Source of the DNA: Streptomyces piniterrae
GTDB taxonomy: Bacteria > Actinomycetota > Actinomycetes > Streptomycetales > Streptomycetaceae
Assembly: GCF_005048155.1 (NCBI RefSeq)
Contig: NZ_SUMB01000004.1
Location: forward strand, 772,924-836,923
DNA: 64,000 nt
Reading direction: 5' to 3'
The notes under the pieces: model-generated
Told to the model about the DNA's origin: nothing
Databases searched by the model: none
What the model saw: the letters and a program-made list of their open reading frames with translations, nothing else
In this document: one piece after another, positions 35,735 through 43,528 of the stretch
Layout: each line of letters opens with the position of its first letter
How positions within the stretch are numbered: the first letter of the stretch is position 1
Program-made: the position numbers and the translations under genes

Positions 35735-36259
35735 TCAGCAGCTGCGATCTATGAGGTCGAACGACTCGTAGTGGTCAGCGGTGTAGTAGTCCTCGTTGTT
35801 CTTCTCGCCGGTCACGATGCGTCGGGCACCACGGTCGGGCGAGCCCGGCGTCTCGACGGTGTACTCGTGGTAATAGCCGGAGTCCTGGTCCGGGAGGATG
35901 CCCTCCCGGTTGTCGAAGACCGTCCCGTCCTGCGGGTACGGGTAGGGCCCGCCCTTCTCGATCAGCTTGAGGGTGTCGTGGGCCTGGGAGGGCAGCTTGG
36001 CGTAGCAGATGTGGCCGACGGCGGTCACGCGCACGGTGGCGGGGCGCAGGGTCGCGGAGTGCGCCGTTGCGGCGTGCGCGGTCGTGGTGTCAGCCGTCGT
36101 GGTGTGCGCCGTTGTGGCGTATGCCGTGCTGGCGTGTGTGGTGGCCGGGTGCGCCGTGGCGACGGCGGGCGGGGCGGCGACCGCGGTCCCGCCGATGAGA
36201 AGGGCCGATGCGAGGGCGCCCGCGGCGCCGATCCTGGTGATCCGTGGGGGGATTCTCAT
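35735..36259 (-). CDS. Secreted guanyl-specific ribonuclease (RNase Sa family)
   Basis: 174 residues from ATG 36259 (alternative ATG 36286). A signal peptide (RITRIGAAGALASALLIGG) is followed by a Thr/Ala/His-rich stretch made of 15-bp repeats, then a domain matching Streptomyces RNase Sa: LPSQAHDTLKLIEKGGPYPY, VFDNREGILP, YYHEYTVETPG, GARRIVTGE and YYTADHYESFDLID. Catalytic Glu (HEYTV), Arg (ARR) and His (DHY) are present, as are the two disulfide Cys near ICYAKLP and the C-terminus. It cleaves RNA after guanosine outside the cell. No barstar-like inhibitor is seen nearby. Confidence 0.9.
   Translation of the reverse strand: MRIPPRITRIGAAGALASALLIGGTAVAAPPAVATAHPATTHASTAYATTAHTTTADTTTAHAATAHSATLRPATVRVTAVGHICYAKLPSQAHDTLKLIEKGGPYPYPQDGTVFDNREGILPDQDSGYYHEYTVETPGSPDRGARRIVTGEKNNEDYYTADHYESFDLIDRSC
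36059..36163. repeat. 15-bp tandem repeat, seven units, inside the RNase gene
   Basis: Units such as GTGCGCCGTTGCGGC, GTGCGCGGTCGTGGT and GTCAGCCGTCGTGGT encode a Thr/Ala/His-rich pentapeptide linker between signal peptide and nuclease domain. Confidence 0.85.
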
Positions 36260-36410
36260 GCCTTCCAGGATGACGCGCGTAGACATGACCCTGTCAATCC
36301 CAACGAACGGAAGTTTTCCGGGAGTTCACGCGGTCACGCTGCCGGAGAAGATGGTTCGTCGGAGAAGACGGTTCGCCGGAGAAGGTGATTGGAACCAGGT
36401 GGGGACTTGC

Positions 36411-36460
36411 TTTGCCTCTGAGGCAAAAGTTTTGCCTGCTGGGCGACGGGTCGTTATACC
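36411..36460 (+). promoter_or_regulatory. Promoter and operator of the XRE-cupin gene
   Basis: Inverted repeat TTTGCCTC-T-GAGGCAAA (36411-36427) is followed by a third TTTGCCT half-site that doubles as a -35 (TTGCCT, 36432-36437), 17 bp from TATACC (36455-36460). Transcription would start at or near the ATG at 36467, suggesting a leaderless mRNA. Confidence 0.6.
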
Positions 36461-36466
36461 GGGGAC

Positions 36467-37093
36467 ATGAGCGAGCCCCCCGACGAGCCTTCCGGCGCCC
36501 CGCCCGAGGAACTGTCCACCGTCGCGCCACGCCTGCGTGACCTGCGCCGACGCAGCGGACTGACCCTGGAGGGCGCGGCCCGCCGGGTCGGGCTCTCGCC
36601 CGCGCATCTGTCGCGGTTGGAGACCAATCGCCGTCAGCCGTCGCTGCCGATGCTGCTGGCGCTGGCCCGTACGTACGGCACCACGGTATCCGACCTGCTC
36701 GGCGAGACCGCGCCCGAGCGGGACCCGATCGTGCGGGCCGACCGTACGGAGCCGTCGGAGGCCGGCGGCTGGACGTACTGGACGGTGGGCGGTGCCGGGC
36801 GGGCGATGCAGGCGCTGCGGGTTCATGTGCCGCAGCGTGCGCAGGGCGAGCTGGTGCGGGTCCATCCGGGCGAGGAGTGGCTGTACGTCCTCAAGGGGCG
36901 GCTGCGGCTGGTGCTCGGCGAGGCGGTGCATGTGCTGGACGCGGGGGACGCGGCGCACTTCGACTCGCTGACCCCGCACCGTATCGCCGCTGCCTCACGG
37001 GGCGGCACGGACCTGCTGTTCGTGCACACCCTGCTGCAGAGCGGCGCCGCCGAGCTGTGTCTGGGCGAGGACGCGCCGCGCCGTGGGGTGTGA
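36467..37093 (+). CDS. XRE family regulator with C-terminal cupin domain
   Basis: 208 residues. The HTH_3 domain lies at about 20-80 (LRDLRRRSGLTLEGAARRVGLSPAHLSRLETNRRQPS) and the cupin sensor domain at about 115-190 (VHPGEEWLYVLKGRLRLVLGE, LDAGDAAHFDSLTPHRI). These regulators bind small ligands in the cupin barrel. A palindrome overlapping its own promoter suggests autoregulation. It precedes a DUF6126 gene on the same strand, a pairing common in Streptomyces. Confidence 0.9.
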   Translation: MSEPPDEPSGAPPEELSTVAPRLRDLRRRSGLTLEGAARRVGLSPAHLSRLETNRRQPSLPMLLALARTYGTTVSDLLGETAPERDPIVRADRTEPSEAGGWTYWTVGGAGRAMQALRVHVPQRAQGELVRVHPGEEWLYVLKGRLRLVLGEAVHVLDAGDAAHFDSLTPHRIAAASRGGTDLLFVHTLLQSGAAELCLGEDAPRRGV

Positions 37094-37235
37094 GGCGGGG
37101 CGCGCCATGGGCCGGGCCGCCGGCGCGTCGCCGTGAGGGGCGCCCCCGGCGGCGGGCGGCGCAGGGAGGAAGGGCCCCGGGTTCCGGGGAGCCCGGGTTT
37201 CGGAGGGGACCGTGTTGAGGGAAGGACCGTACGAC

Positions 37236-37676
37236 GTGCCCGATCAGACCAGTCGAACGTCACAGGAGCCGCTCCCGGACGCGGCGCCCCCTAGGGGTTG
37301 TTCGAACAGATCCCCTAGGGGATGCGAGGGCCCCCTGCGGGTCCACAACGAGGGGGCGCGGGGCGGTATTCCCGGGTCGCACGACATTCCCGGGTCGCAC
37401 GACGAGACTGGCGAGGCGCCGCCCGGCCGGTGTGCCGAGACCAGGCCGAGGCAGCACGAGCAGCACGACGAGACCGCGCCCAAGCGGAGCATCGAGAGCC
37501 CGCCCAAGGGCTGCGACGAGAGCCCGCCCGAGCCGAGCGTCGCGGCCCCGCCCAGGGTGTATGTCGAAACCAAGCCGCCCCGTGGGCTCTATGTGCGGGT
37601 GTTCATCTATGTGGTCGTGACGCATGTGCTGCTGGCGTTCATGAGTCTGCTGGTGGTCGTCGCGAAGTCTCGGTGA
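37236..37676 (+). CDS. DUF6126-like small membrane protein with extended N-terminus
   Basis: 146 residues from GTG 37236 (GGAAGG ten bases upstream). Only the last 45 residues look like the family: KPPRGLYVRVFIYVVVTHVLLAFMSLLV, one membrane helix. The first 100 residues are Pro/Arg/Glu-rich, low-complexity, and include a segment encoded by a 63-bp repeat (37288-37350) that is also found at 48439-48501. Usual members are only about 40-60 residues, so the real start may be further downstream or the gene has been extended by repeat insertion. Function unknown; probably linked to the XRE-cupin gene. Confidence 0.6.
   Translation: MPDQTSRTSQEPLPDAAPPRGCSNRSPRGCEGPLRVHNEGARGGIPGSHDIPGSHDETGEAPPGRCAETRPRQHEQHDETAPKRSIESPPKGCDESPPEPSVAAPPRVYVETKPPRGLYVRVFIYVVVTHVLLAFMSLLVVVAKSR
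37288..37350. repeat. 63-bp dispersed repeat, copy A
   Basis: It begins CCCCTAGGGGTTG, contains TTCGAA and a second CCCCTAGGGG, and ends CCACAACG. It matches 48439-48501 at 60 of 63 positions by eye, in the same orientation. Confidence 0.85.
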
Positions 37677-37970
37677 CGGGGCGCCACCTCGCCGCCGGTG
37701 GCAGGCCGTCCCGCCGTCCTTCCGGTGTGGTGGCGAGTGCGGTGTGGGGTGGCGAGTGCAACGTCCATCCATGCGGCTCGAAAGTCCATTGCCCCGGCGC
37801 GGCGACCAGGTGAAGCCTGCTGGCGCGAAGTCCACGCACCACAGTCGAGCGCACACCACAGTCAGGCGCAGACCAGGCGCGGTACGCACCGCACTCGTCC
37901 CCGCGTCCCGCTTCCGCGCCCCGCCCCGTGCCTCGTCCCCATACCTCGCTGCACCGAGGAGGACCGAAGG

Positions 37971-40712
37971 ATGCTCCGTACGCGCACCGCCGCGGTCACC
38001 GCGCTGGCCACGGCCCTCGCCGTGCTCCCCCTCATGGGCCTGGCGGCGCCACCGGGCGCGGCCCAGGCCGGGGGCCAAGCCGCCCGGGACAGACCTGGAG
38101 CCACCCCTTCCACCCCCTCCAACCCTTCCGCGTCACCTACCTCACCTACCTCACCTACCTCATCCATCTCACCTATCTCGCCCACCCCTCAGTCCATCCA
38201 AGCCCGGCCCGACCACGCCACCATCACCCGCTCCGTGACCGTCGTAGCGGGCCCGAAGGCCGACGCCGCCGCGCTGGCGCTCGTCGAGAAGTCCCTCAAG
38301 GACGCCGGTGCGGACCGGGTCGTACGGGGCGAGCGGGCTCCCGGGGGCGGACAGCTCGCCGTCTACGTGGACGGGGCGGGCGCGGCGCGGGCCCTGGAGG
38401 GGCTGGGTGCGCGGGGCAGCGGTGGGCTGCCGGCGGAGGGCTATGCGCTGGGCGTCGGTGCGGGCCGGATCGCGCTGTCCGGCAAGGACGCCACCGGCAC
38501 GTACTACGCCGCGCAGACGCTGCGTCAGTTGCTGCCGCACCGCGACCGGCCCGGTGCCCGCGTGTCGGGCACCGCCGTGCGGGACTGGCCCGCCACCCCG
38601 CTGCGCGGCGTCATCGAGGGCTTCTACGGGACGCCGTGGTCGCACGCCGCACGCCTCGACCAGCTCGACTTCTACGCCGAGCACAAGATGAACATCTACG
38701 TCTACTCCCCCAAGGACGACGCCTATCTGAGAGAGAAGTGGCGCGATCCCTACCCCGCGGACCGGCTCGCGCAGATCAAGGAGCTGGTGGACCGGGCGCG
38801 GGCCCGGCATGTGGAGTTCACCTACGCGCTCTCCCCCGGTCTGTCCGTCTGTTACAGCTCCGATGCCGACCTCAAGGCGCTGACCGCGAAGTTCCAGACA
38901 CTGTGGGACGTCGGCGTCCGTACCTTCGCGGTGCCGCTCGACGACATCAGCTACACGGACTGGAACTGCGCGGCGGACAAGGACAAGTTCGGCACCGGCG
39001 GCGGGGCGGCCGGTGCCGCGCAGGCGCATCTGCTCAACCGGGTCAACCGGGAGTTCATCGCCGGGCATCCGGGTGCCGAGCCGCTGCAGATGGTGCCGAC
39101 CGAGTACTACGACGTGCGGCCGTCGCCGTACAAGAAGGCGCTGGCGACGCAGCTCGACAAGAACGTGCTGGTGGAGTGGACGGGGGTGGGGGTGATCGCG
39201 CCGACGATGACCGTCGCGCAGGCCGAGCGGGCCCGGGAGGTCTTCGGGCATCCGATCCTGACCTGGGACAACTATCCGGTCAACGACTATGTGACCAGCC
39301 GGCTGCTGTTGGGTCCTTTCAACGGCCGGGAGCCGGGGCTGCCGGGGCGGCTGGCCGGGATCACCGCGAATCCGATGATCCAGCCCGCGGCGTCCAAGAT
39401 CGCGTTGTATACGGTCGCGGACTATGCGTGGAACGACCGGGCCTACGACGCCCGCGCTTCCTGGGGTGCGGCGATCGAGGAGCTGGCGGGCGGCGATGCC
39501 CGTACGGTGCGTGCTCTGCGCGCCTTCGCGGACACCGGCTATTCCTCGTCTCTCAATCCGCGGCAGGCGCCTGAACTGGCTGCCGCCATCGCACAGTTCG
39601 GCGAGGACGGGGATGCGAGCCGCCTGGACGCGGTGCTGCGCACGCTCCAGGAATCGCCGGGCGTGCTCCGCGACCGGCTTGCCGACCGCGGCTTCATCGA
39701 GGACAGCGAGCCATGGCTGGACGCCACGCACGCGTGGGGTGAGGCCGCTCGTACCGCGCTCCGGCTGCTGGAGGCGATCAATGCGGGCGATGACGCCAGG
39801 GCGTGGCAACTACGGGAGCGGCTGCCGGAGTTGGTGCGGACGGCGAAGTCGTTCGTGTACGTGGACATGGCGGGGAAGCGGGTTCCGGTGCTGGTCGCGG
39901 ACGGGGTGGTCGACGCTTTTGTCGAGGACGCGATCGGTGCGCACGATGCCTCGCTGGGCGTGATCGGCCGCCCCAAGGCGTCCACGGATCTGGCCGTCTA
40001 TCAGGACAACGCGGTCTCCCGTATGACGGACGGTGATGACGGCACCTACTTCTGGAGCGCCGCCGCTCCGAAGGCCGGGTCCTCGGTCGGTCTGGATCTG
40101 CACGTCGAGCGGCCGCTCGGCACCGTCACGCTGGCGATGGGCAAGAGCGGCAGCCCGGACGACTATCTCCGGCACGGCGTTCTCGAATACTCCTCGGACC
40201 GCAAGACCTGGACGCGGCTGGCCGCCTTCGACGGAACGGCGGAGGTGACGGCCGAGCCGCCGGCCGGTGCGAAGGCCCGGTACGTACGCGCTCGTGCCGT
40301 GCGGGCGCAGGAGAACTGGCTGGTGGTACGGGAGTTCACGGTCGCCGGGGCGGACGCGGTGACGGTGGCGGGCGGCCCGCCGGCGGCGGAGGGCAGTGCG
40401 CTGCGGTCGGCGGCGGACGGCGACCCGGCGACCGCGTATCGGGCGGCGCGGGCGGCGGGGCCCGGCGAGACGCTGGAGTTCAGGGCCGAAGCGCCTCGGG
40501 AGGCGCGGTCCGTGGTCGTTCTGCGTCCGCGCGGGGCACCGGCCGGGGCGGCGAAGGTCGAGGTCCGCGGGGGCGGTGGCTGGCGCACGATCGGCGCGCT
40601 GTCCGGTGCGTATACGAGGCTCGCGGTGGGCGGGGGTGCCGTCGAGGGGGTGCGACTGGCCTGGCGGGGCGGGGCGGTGGCGCCTGTGGTGAATGAGGTG
40701 ATTGTGCGGTAG
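37971..40712 (+). CDS. Secreted beta-N-acetylglucosaminidase (GH84)
   Basis: 913 residues from the ATG with GAGGA upstream. Signal peptide (TALATALAVLPLMGLAAPPG), then a Ser-Pro-Thr linker from 9-bp repeats, and an N-terminal alpha/beta domain. The GH84 barrel starts at about 200 (PLRGVIEGFYGTPWSHAARL), and the catalytic Asp pair lies in VPLDDIS near residue 324. A helical domain follows, then a C-terminal carbohydrate-binding, discoidin-like region. It removes GlcNAc from extracellular glycans by substrate-assisted catalysis. Monocistronic. Confidence 0.9.
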   Translation: MLRTRTAAVTALATALAVLPLMGLAAPPGAAQAGGQAARDRPGATPSTPSNPSASPTSPTSPTSSISPISPTPQSIQARPDHATITRSVTVVAGPKADAAALALVEKSLKDAGADRVVRGERAPGGGQLAVYVDGAGAARALEGLGARGSGGLPAEGYALGVGAGRIALSGKDATGTYYAAQTLRQLLPHRDRPGARVSGTAVRDWPATPLRGVIEGFYGTPWSHAARLDQLDFYAEHKMNIYVYSPKDDAYLREKWRDPYPADRLAQIKELVDRARARHVEFTYALSPGLSVCYSSDADLKALTAKFQTLWDVGVRTFAVPLDDISYTDWNCAADKDKFGTGGGAAGAAQAHLLNRVNREFIAGHPGAEPLQMVPTEYYDVRPSPYKKALATQLDKNVLVEWTGVGVIAPTMTVAQAERAREVFGHPILTWDNYPVNDYVTSRLLLGPFNGREPGLPGRLAGITANPMIQPAASKIALYTVADYAWNDRAYDARASWGAAIEELAGGDARTVRALRAFADTGYSSSLNPRQAPELAAAIAQFGEDGDASRLDAVLRTLQESPGVLRDRLADRGFIEDSEPWLDATHAWGEAARTALRLLEAINAGDDARAWQLRERLPELVRTAKSFVYVDMAGKRVPVLVADGVVDAFVEDAIGAHDASLGVIGRPKASTDLAVYQDNAVSRMTDGDDGTYFWSAAAPKAGSSVGLDLHVERPLGTVTLAMGKSGSPDDYLRHGVLEYSSDRKTWTRLAAFDGTAEVTAEPPAGAKARYVRARAVRAQENWLVVREFTVAGADAVTVAGGPPAAEGSALRSAADGDPATAYRAARAAGPGETLEFRAEAPREARSVVVLRPRGAPAGAAKVEVRGGGGWRTIGALSGAYTRLAVGGGAVEGVRLAWRGGAVAPVVNEVIVR
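38133..38186. repeat. 9-bp tandem repeat, six units, coding for Ser-Pro-Thr linker
   Basis: TCACCTACC three times, then TCATCCATC, TCACCTATC and TCGCCCACC. It gives a short disordered linker after the GH84 signal peptide. Confidence 0.8.
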
Positions 40713-40893
40713 GGGGCGAGTGCGGGGCGTCGCCGGTAGGAGGCGAGGCCGGGATGGGGGGCAGGGGGACGGGGGTGGAGGTGGGGCAGGAGCACGGCCC
40801 GGCACGCGAGTCGGGCCTCCCGGTTCCGCCCCGCGCCCTAGCCTGAGGGCTGGCCACCCGCGCGCCCGCCCCGCCCCGGAGGAGACCGACACC

Positions 40894-41571
40894 ATGGCCC
40901 GACCCGCCGAAGCCCACCGCCCGACCGCGGCGGCCGTCCTCGATGACGCCCTACGGGAGCTCGCCCCGGACGCCGGCGCCAACCGGCTGGTGTCACGGAT
41001 CGCGGCGGGTGAGGCACCGCGCAGCGTGTTCGCGACGTTCACCCTCGAACAGCATCAGGTGATCGCCTCCGACCGGCTCAGCTTCCACCATCTGGCGCGC
41101 CGGTCCGACGGGGATCCGCCCATCGCCGACTTCTTCGATCTGCTCGCCGAGAGCGAGTCGCTGGCCCTGGAGCAGCTGGCCGGCCTGGCGGACGCCTGCG
41201 AACTGACCGAGCGGGAGATCTCCGGGTACCGGCCGCGGCCCGGCTGCCAGGCGTATCCCTCGTACGCGGCGCGCCTCGCGCTGGGCAGTACGCCCGCGGA
41301 TGTGGTGATCGCGCTCACCGCCAACTTCGCCGCGTGGGGCGGCTATTGCGCCACCGTCGCCGCCGCGATGCGCGACCACTACGGGTTCCCGGACGCGGCT
41401 CGCGGCTTCTTCACGTTGTTCGCGGAGCCGGCCCAGGACCTCGCGGCCAAGGCGCGTGCGGCCGTCCAGCACGGGCTCGACACGGGTCAGGCCCGGCCGG
41501 CGGCGGCACACGGTTACGGGCGGCTCCTCCAGGCGTATGAACTCATGTTCTGGAACTCGGTCGGCGACTGA
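40894..41571 (+). CDS. TenA/heme-oxygenase-like fold protein
   Basis: 225 residues, all-helical. VFATFTLEQHQVIASDRLSFHHLA and the late NFAAWGGYCATVAAAMRDHYGF resemble TenA/THI-4 (thiaminase II) relatives, but the classical active-site Cys of thiaminase II is not obvious, so hydrolase activity is doubtful. GGAGGAG lies upstream of the ATG. No thiamine genes are adjacent. It could be a PqqC-like oxidoreductase relative; the fold is the only safe call. Confidence 0.7.
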   Translation: MARPAEAHRPTAAAVLDDALRELAPDAGANRLVSRIAAGEAPRSVFATFTLEQHQVIASDRLSFHHLARRSDGDPPIADFFDLLAESESLALEQLAGLADACELTEREISGYRPRPGCQAYPSYAARLALGSTPADVVIALTANFAAWGGYCATVAAAMRDHYGFPDAARGFFTLFAEPAQDLAAKARAAVQHGLDTGQARPAAAHGYGRLLQAYELMFWNSVGD

Positions 41572-41650
41572 TCCGTTCGCGCGGCATCAGCCATCGAGCC
41601 CTTGGCGGGGCATCAGCCATCGAGGCCACGGATGTCGGCGAGCACAGCAC

Positions 41651-41757
41651 GGATGCCTGGAAAACACGGCTGCCTGGGAACCCGGATGCCTGGCAAACAT
41701 GGGTACCCGGAAAGCACCGGTGCCCGGGAAGCACCGATGCCTGGCAAGCGTGGCTCA
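41651..41757. repeat. 17-bp tandem repeat, six units, between convergent genes
   Basis: TGCCTGG/TACCCGG cores start at 41654, 41671, 41687, 41704, 41721 and 41738, that is, a 16-17 bp period. It lies between the TenA-like and GNAT stop codons and touches the end of the latter. Confidence 0.8.
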
Positions 41758-42288
41758 CATCGGCAGCGAGAGCAGGCGCACCGGCTCCACGAGCCGTTCC
41801 GCCCCCTCGCCCAGCGGCGTCCACATGGTCCGCAGCGGCATGACGACGGGGCCCGTGGGCTGGTCGACGTGTACGTCACCGTCGACGGTGCGCCACCCGA
41901 GCCGCTGGTACAGGGGGACGAGCGGGGGCCGGCAGAAGAGCAGCCCGTATCGCGGCCCTTGGGTGCGGGCGTGCTCCACGGCGGCCGTGACGACCAGCCG
42001 CGCCAGCCCCTGTCCGCGCGAGTCCGGCGCGACGGCGACCCCGCCGAGGCCCATGGCGTGTGTCTCTTCCCCGCCGAGTGATACCGGGATCCGCAGCAGA
42101 CCCGCGTGCGCCACCAGGCGGCCGTTTTGCCTGATGGCGAAGTGCTCGTCCTTGGGCAGCCAGGTCAGGCCGGTCTCCGCGACGCCGAAGGGGTCGGGTC
42201 CGCCCCCGAGGATCTCGCTCTGCTCCGTGTGCGTGTACCGCGCGAGCCGTATCACCGTGGGCGACGCGGAAGGTGGGGTCCCAGTCAT
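41755..42288 (-). CDS. GNAT family N-acetyltransferase
   Basis: 177 residues. Acetyl-CoA site: MGLGGVAVAPDSRGQGLARLVVTAAVEHA (the R/Q-x-x-G-x-G/A loop is SRGQGLA, near residue 85), followed by LLFCRPPLVPLYQRLGWRTVDG. Substrate unknown. Downstream of the allantoicase gene on the same strand but separated from it by a strong terminator, so a separate unit. Its 3' end borders the 17-bp minisatellite. Confidence 0.85.
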   Translation of the reverse strand: MTGTPPSASPTVIRLARYTHTEQSEILGGGPDPFGVAETGLTWLPKDEHFAIRQNGRLVAHAGLLRIPVSLGGEETHAMGLGGVAVAPDSRGQGLARLVVTAAVEHARTQGPRYGLLFCRPPLVPLYQRLGWRTVDGDVHVDQPTGPVVMPLRTMWTPLGEGAERLVEPVRLLSLPM

Positions 42289-42320
42289 CCCCTCATGATG
42301 CCCGGTGGCTCCGTCGATGC

Positions 42321-42355
42321 CCGGTGGCCCCGACCGGGACGGTCGGGGCCACCGG
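42321..42355 (-). terminator. Terminator after allantoicase
   Basis: Perfect 15-bp stem (CCGGTGGCCCCGACC with its complement) and a 5-nt loop, 14 bp after the allantoicase stop. A direct repeat GATGCCCGGTGGC overlaps its far arm. Confidence 0.75.
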
Positions 42356-42368
42356 ATCCACCGCGTCG

Positions 42369-43523
42369 TCAGGCCCCCAACTCCGCGTGGCGGGCGGCCA
42401 GTTGGCGTGAGCCCTGCTCCGTCAACGAGCCGTGCAGCCGCAGCCGGGCGATGCCGCCGTCGGGGAAGATGTCCATCCGGACGTGGGTGACGGCGGGGGC
42501 GTCGTCGAGCAGGAAGCGGTGGACGGTGTCGGGCTGCAGGCGCGTACGGGGCAGCAGTTCGACCCAGTCGCCGCTTTCGCCGTCGCGGCCGAGCAGCGCG
42601 GCCCAGCCCGCCGAGTTGCCCTTGAGGTACCCCGTGTCGATCTCGACGGCGCGGATCACGGACTGCTCGGTGAGGCGGTAGCGCACCCAGTCGTTGCCGG
42701 TGCCGCGGCGGCGCCGGGTCTCCCAGCCGTCGTCCATCTTGCGGGAGCGGCCGGGCTGGATGGTGTTGGTGGGCGAGGAGTAGAAGCGGTCCGAGGCGTC
42801 CTCGACCTGGCCGCCGTTCTCCAGGGCGGCGAGGTCGAAGGTGCCGAGCGCGGCGAGCCACCGCGGCGCCGGGACGACCTCGCCGTGGACGCGGAGGCGG
42901 GCGACGCCGCCGTCGGGGTGCTGGTTGAGGCGCAGGTGGGTGAAGCGGCGCTCGGCGGTGACCGCGAAGCCGTTGGCGGCGTGGCCGCCGATGGCGGTGC
43001 GCGGGACGAGAGTGGTCCAGGTGACGTCGTCGGCGAGGAGTTCCTCGGGCGACGGTGAGCCCTCGACGCAGGTGCCCTCGACGCTCACGGACTGCGGGTA
43101 GTTGCCGCGGAAGTGGGCGGTGTCGACGATGATGCCGCGGATCACACCGGGCGCGCCGAGCCGGATCAGCGCCCAGTCGTGGTCCTCGTCCGTCGGGAAC
43201 GGGTGCGTGCCGTCGGTGCCGCGGCGCCGGCGGGTCTCCCAGCCGTCCATGATCTTGCCCTTGTGGCCGAAGGCCTCGGGGTCGAAGTGGGCGGGTTCGG
43301 GCTTGAGGAGGTTCTCGCGCTCGGCGAAGAACTCGTCGTTGGCGGCGGTCACGCCGGCCCCGAGCCGCCGGTCGGCGAGGTCGGGCAGGTGGGTGAACGG
43401 GAAGCCGGCCGGGCCGGATGTGCGGTAGTCGGCGTACGGGTCGCCGCCTCCGTAGGGGGTGGCGTCGCCGGTGAAGCGGGGTATGTCTGGGCCGGGCGGG
43501 TGGGGGAAATCAGCGGTGGTCAT
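42369..43523 (-). CDS. alc: Allantoicase
   Basis: 384 residues made of two homologous beta-sandwich allantoicase domains. The first contains KIMDGWETRRRRGTDG and GIIVDTAHFRGNYPQSVSVEG; the second repeats this with KMDDGWETRRRRGTGNDW and AVEIDTGYLKGNSAGWAAL. It hydrolyses allantoate to ureidoglycolate and urea in the cytoplasm. It follows allantoinase by 5 nt, so the two catalyse consecutive steps from one operon. Confidence 0.95.
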   Translation of the reverse strand: MTTADFPHPPGPDIPRFTGDATPYGGGDPYADYRTSGPAGFPFTHLPDLADRRLGAGVTAANDEFFAERENLLKPEPAHFDPEAFGHKGKIMDGWETRRRRGTDGTHPFPTDEDHDWALIRLGAPGVIRGIIVDTAHFRGNYPQSVSVEGTCVEGSPSPEELLADDVTWTTLVPRTAIGGHAANGFAVTAERRFTHLRLNQHPDGGVARLRVHGEVVPAPRWLAALGTFDLAALENGGQVEDASDRFYSSPTNTIQPGRSRKMDDGWETRRRRGTGNDWVRYRLTEQSVIRAVEIDTGYLKGNSAGWAALLGRDGESGDWVELLPRTRLQPDTVHRFLLDDAPAVTHVRMDIFPDGGIARLRLHGSLTEQGSRQLAARHAELGA

Positions 43524-43528
43524 ACGCG

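Noticed and set aside
40740..40893. Possible short gene between the GH84 and TenA-like genes
   Set aside because: Only 180 bp, G-rich, with no start/ribosome-site combination.
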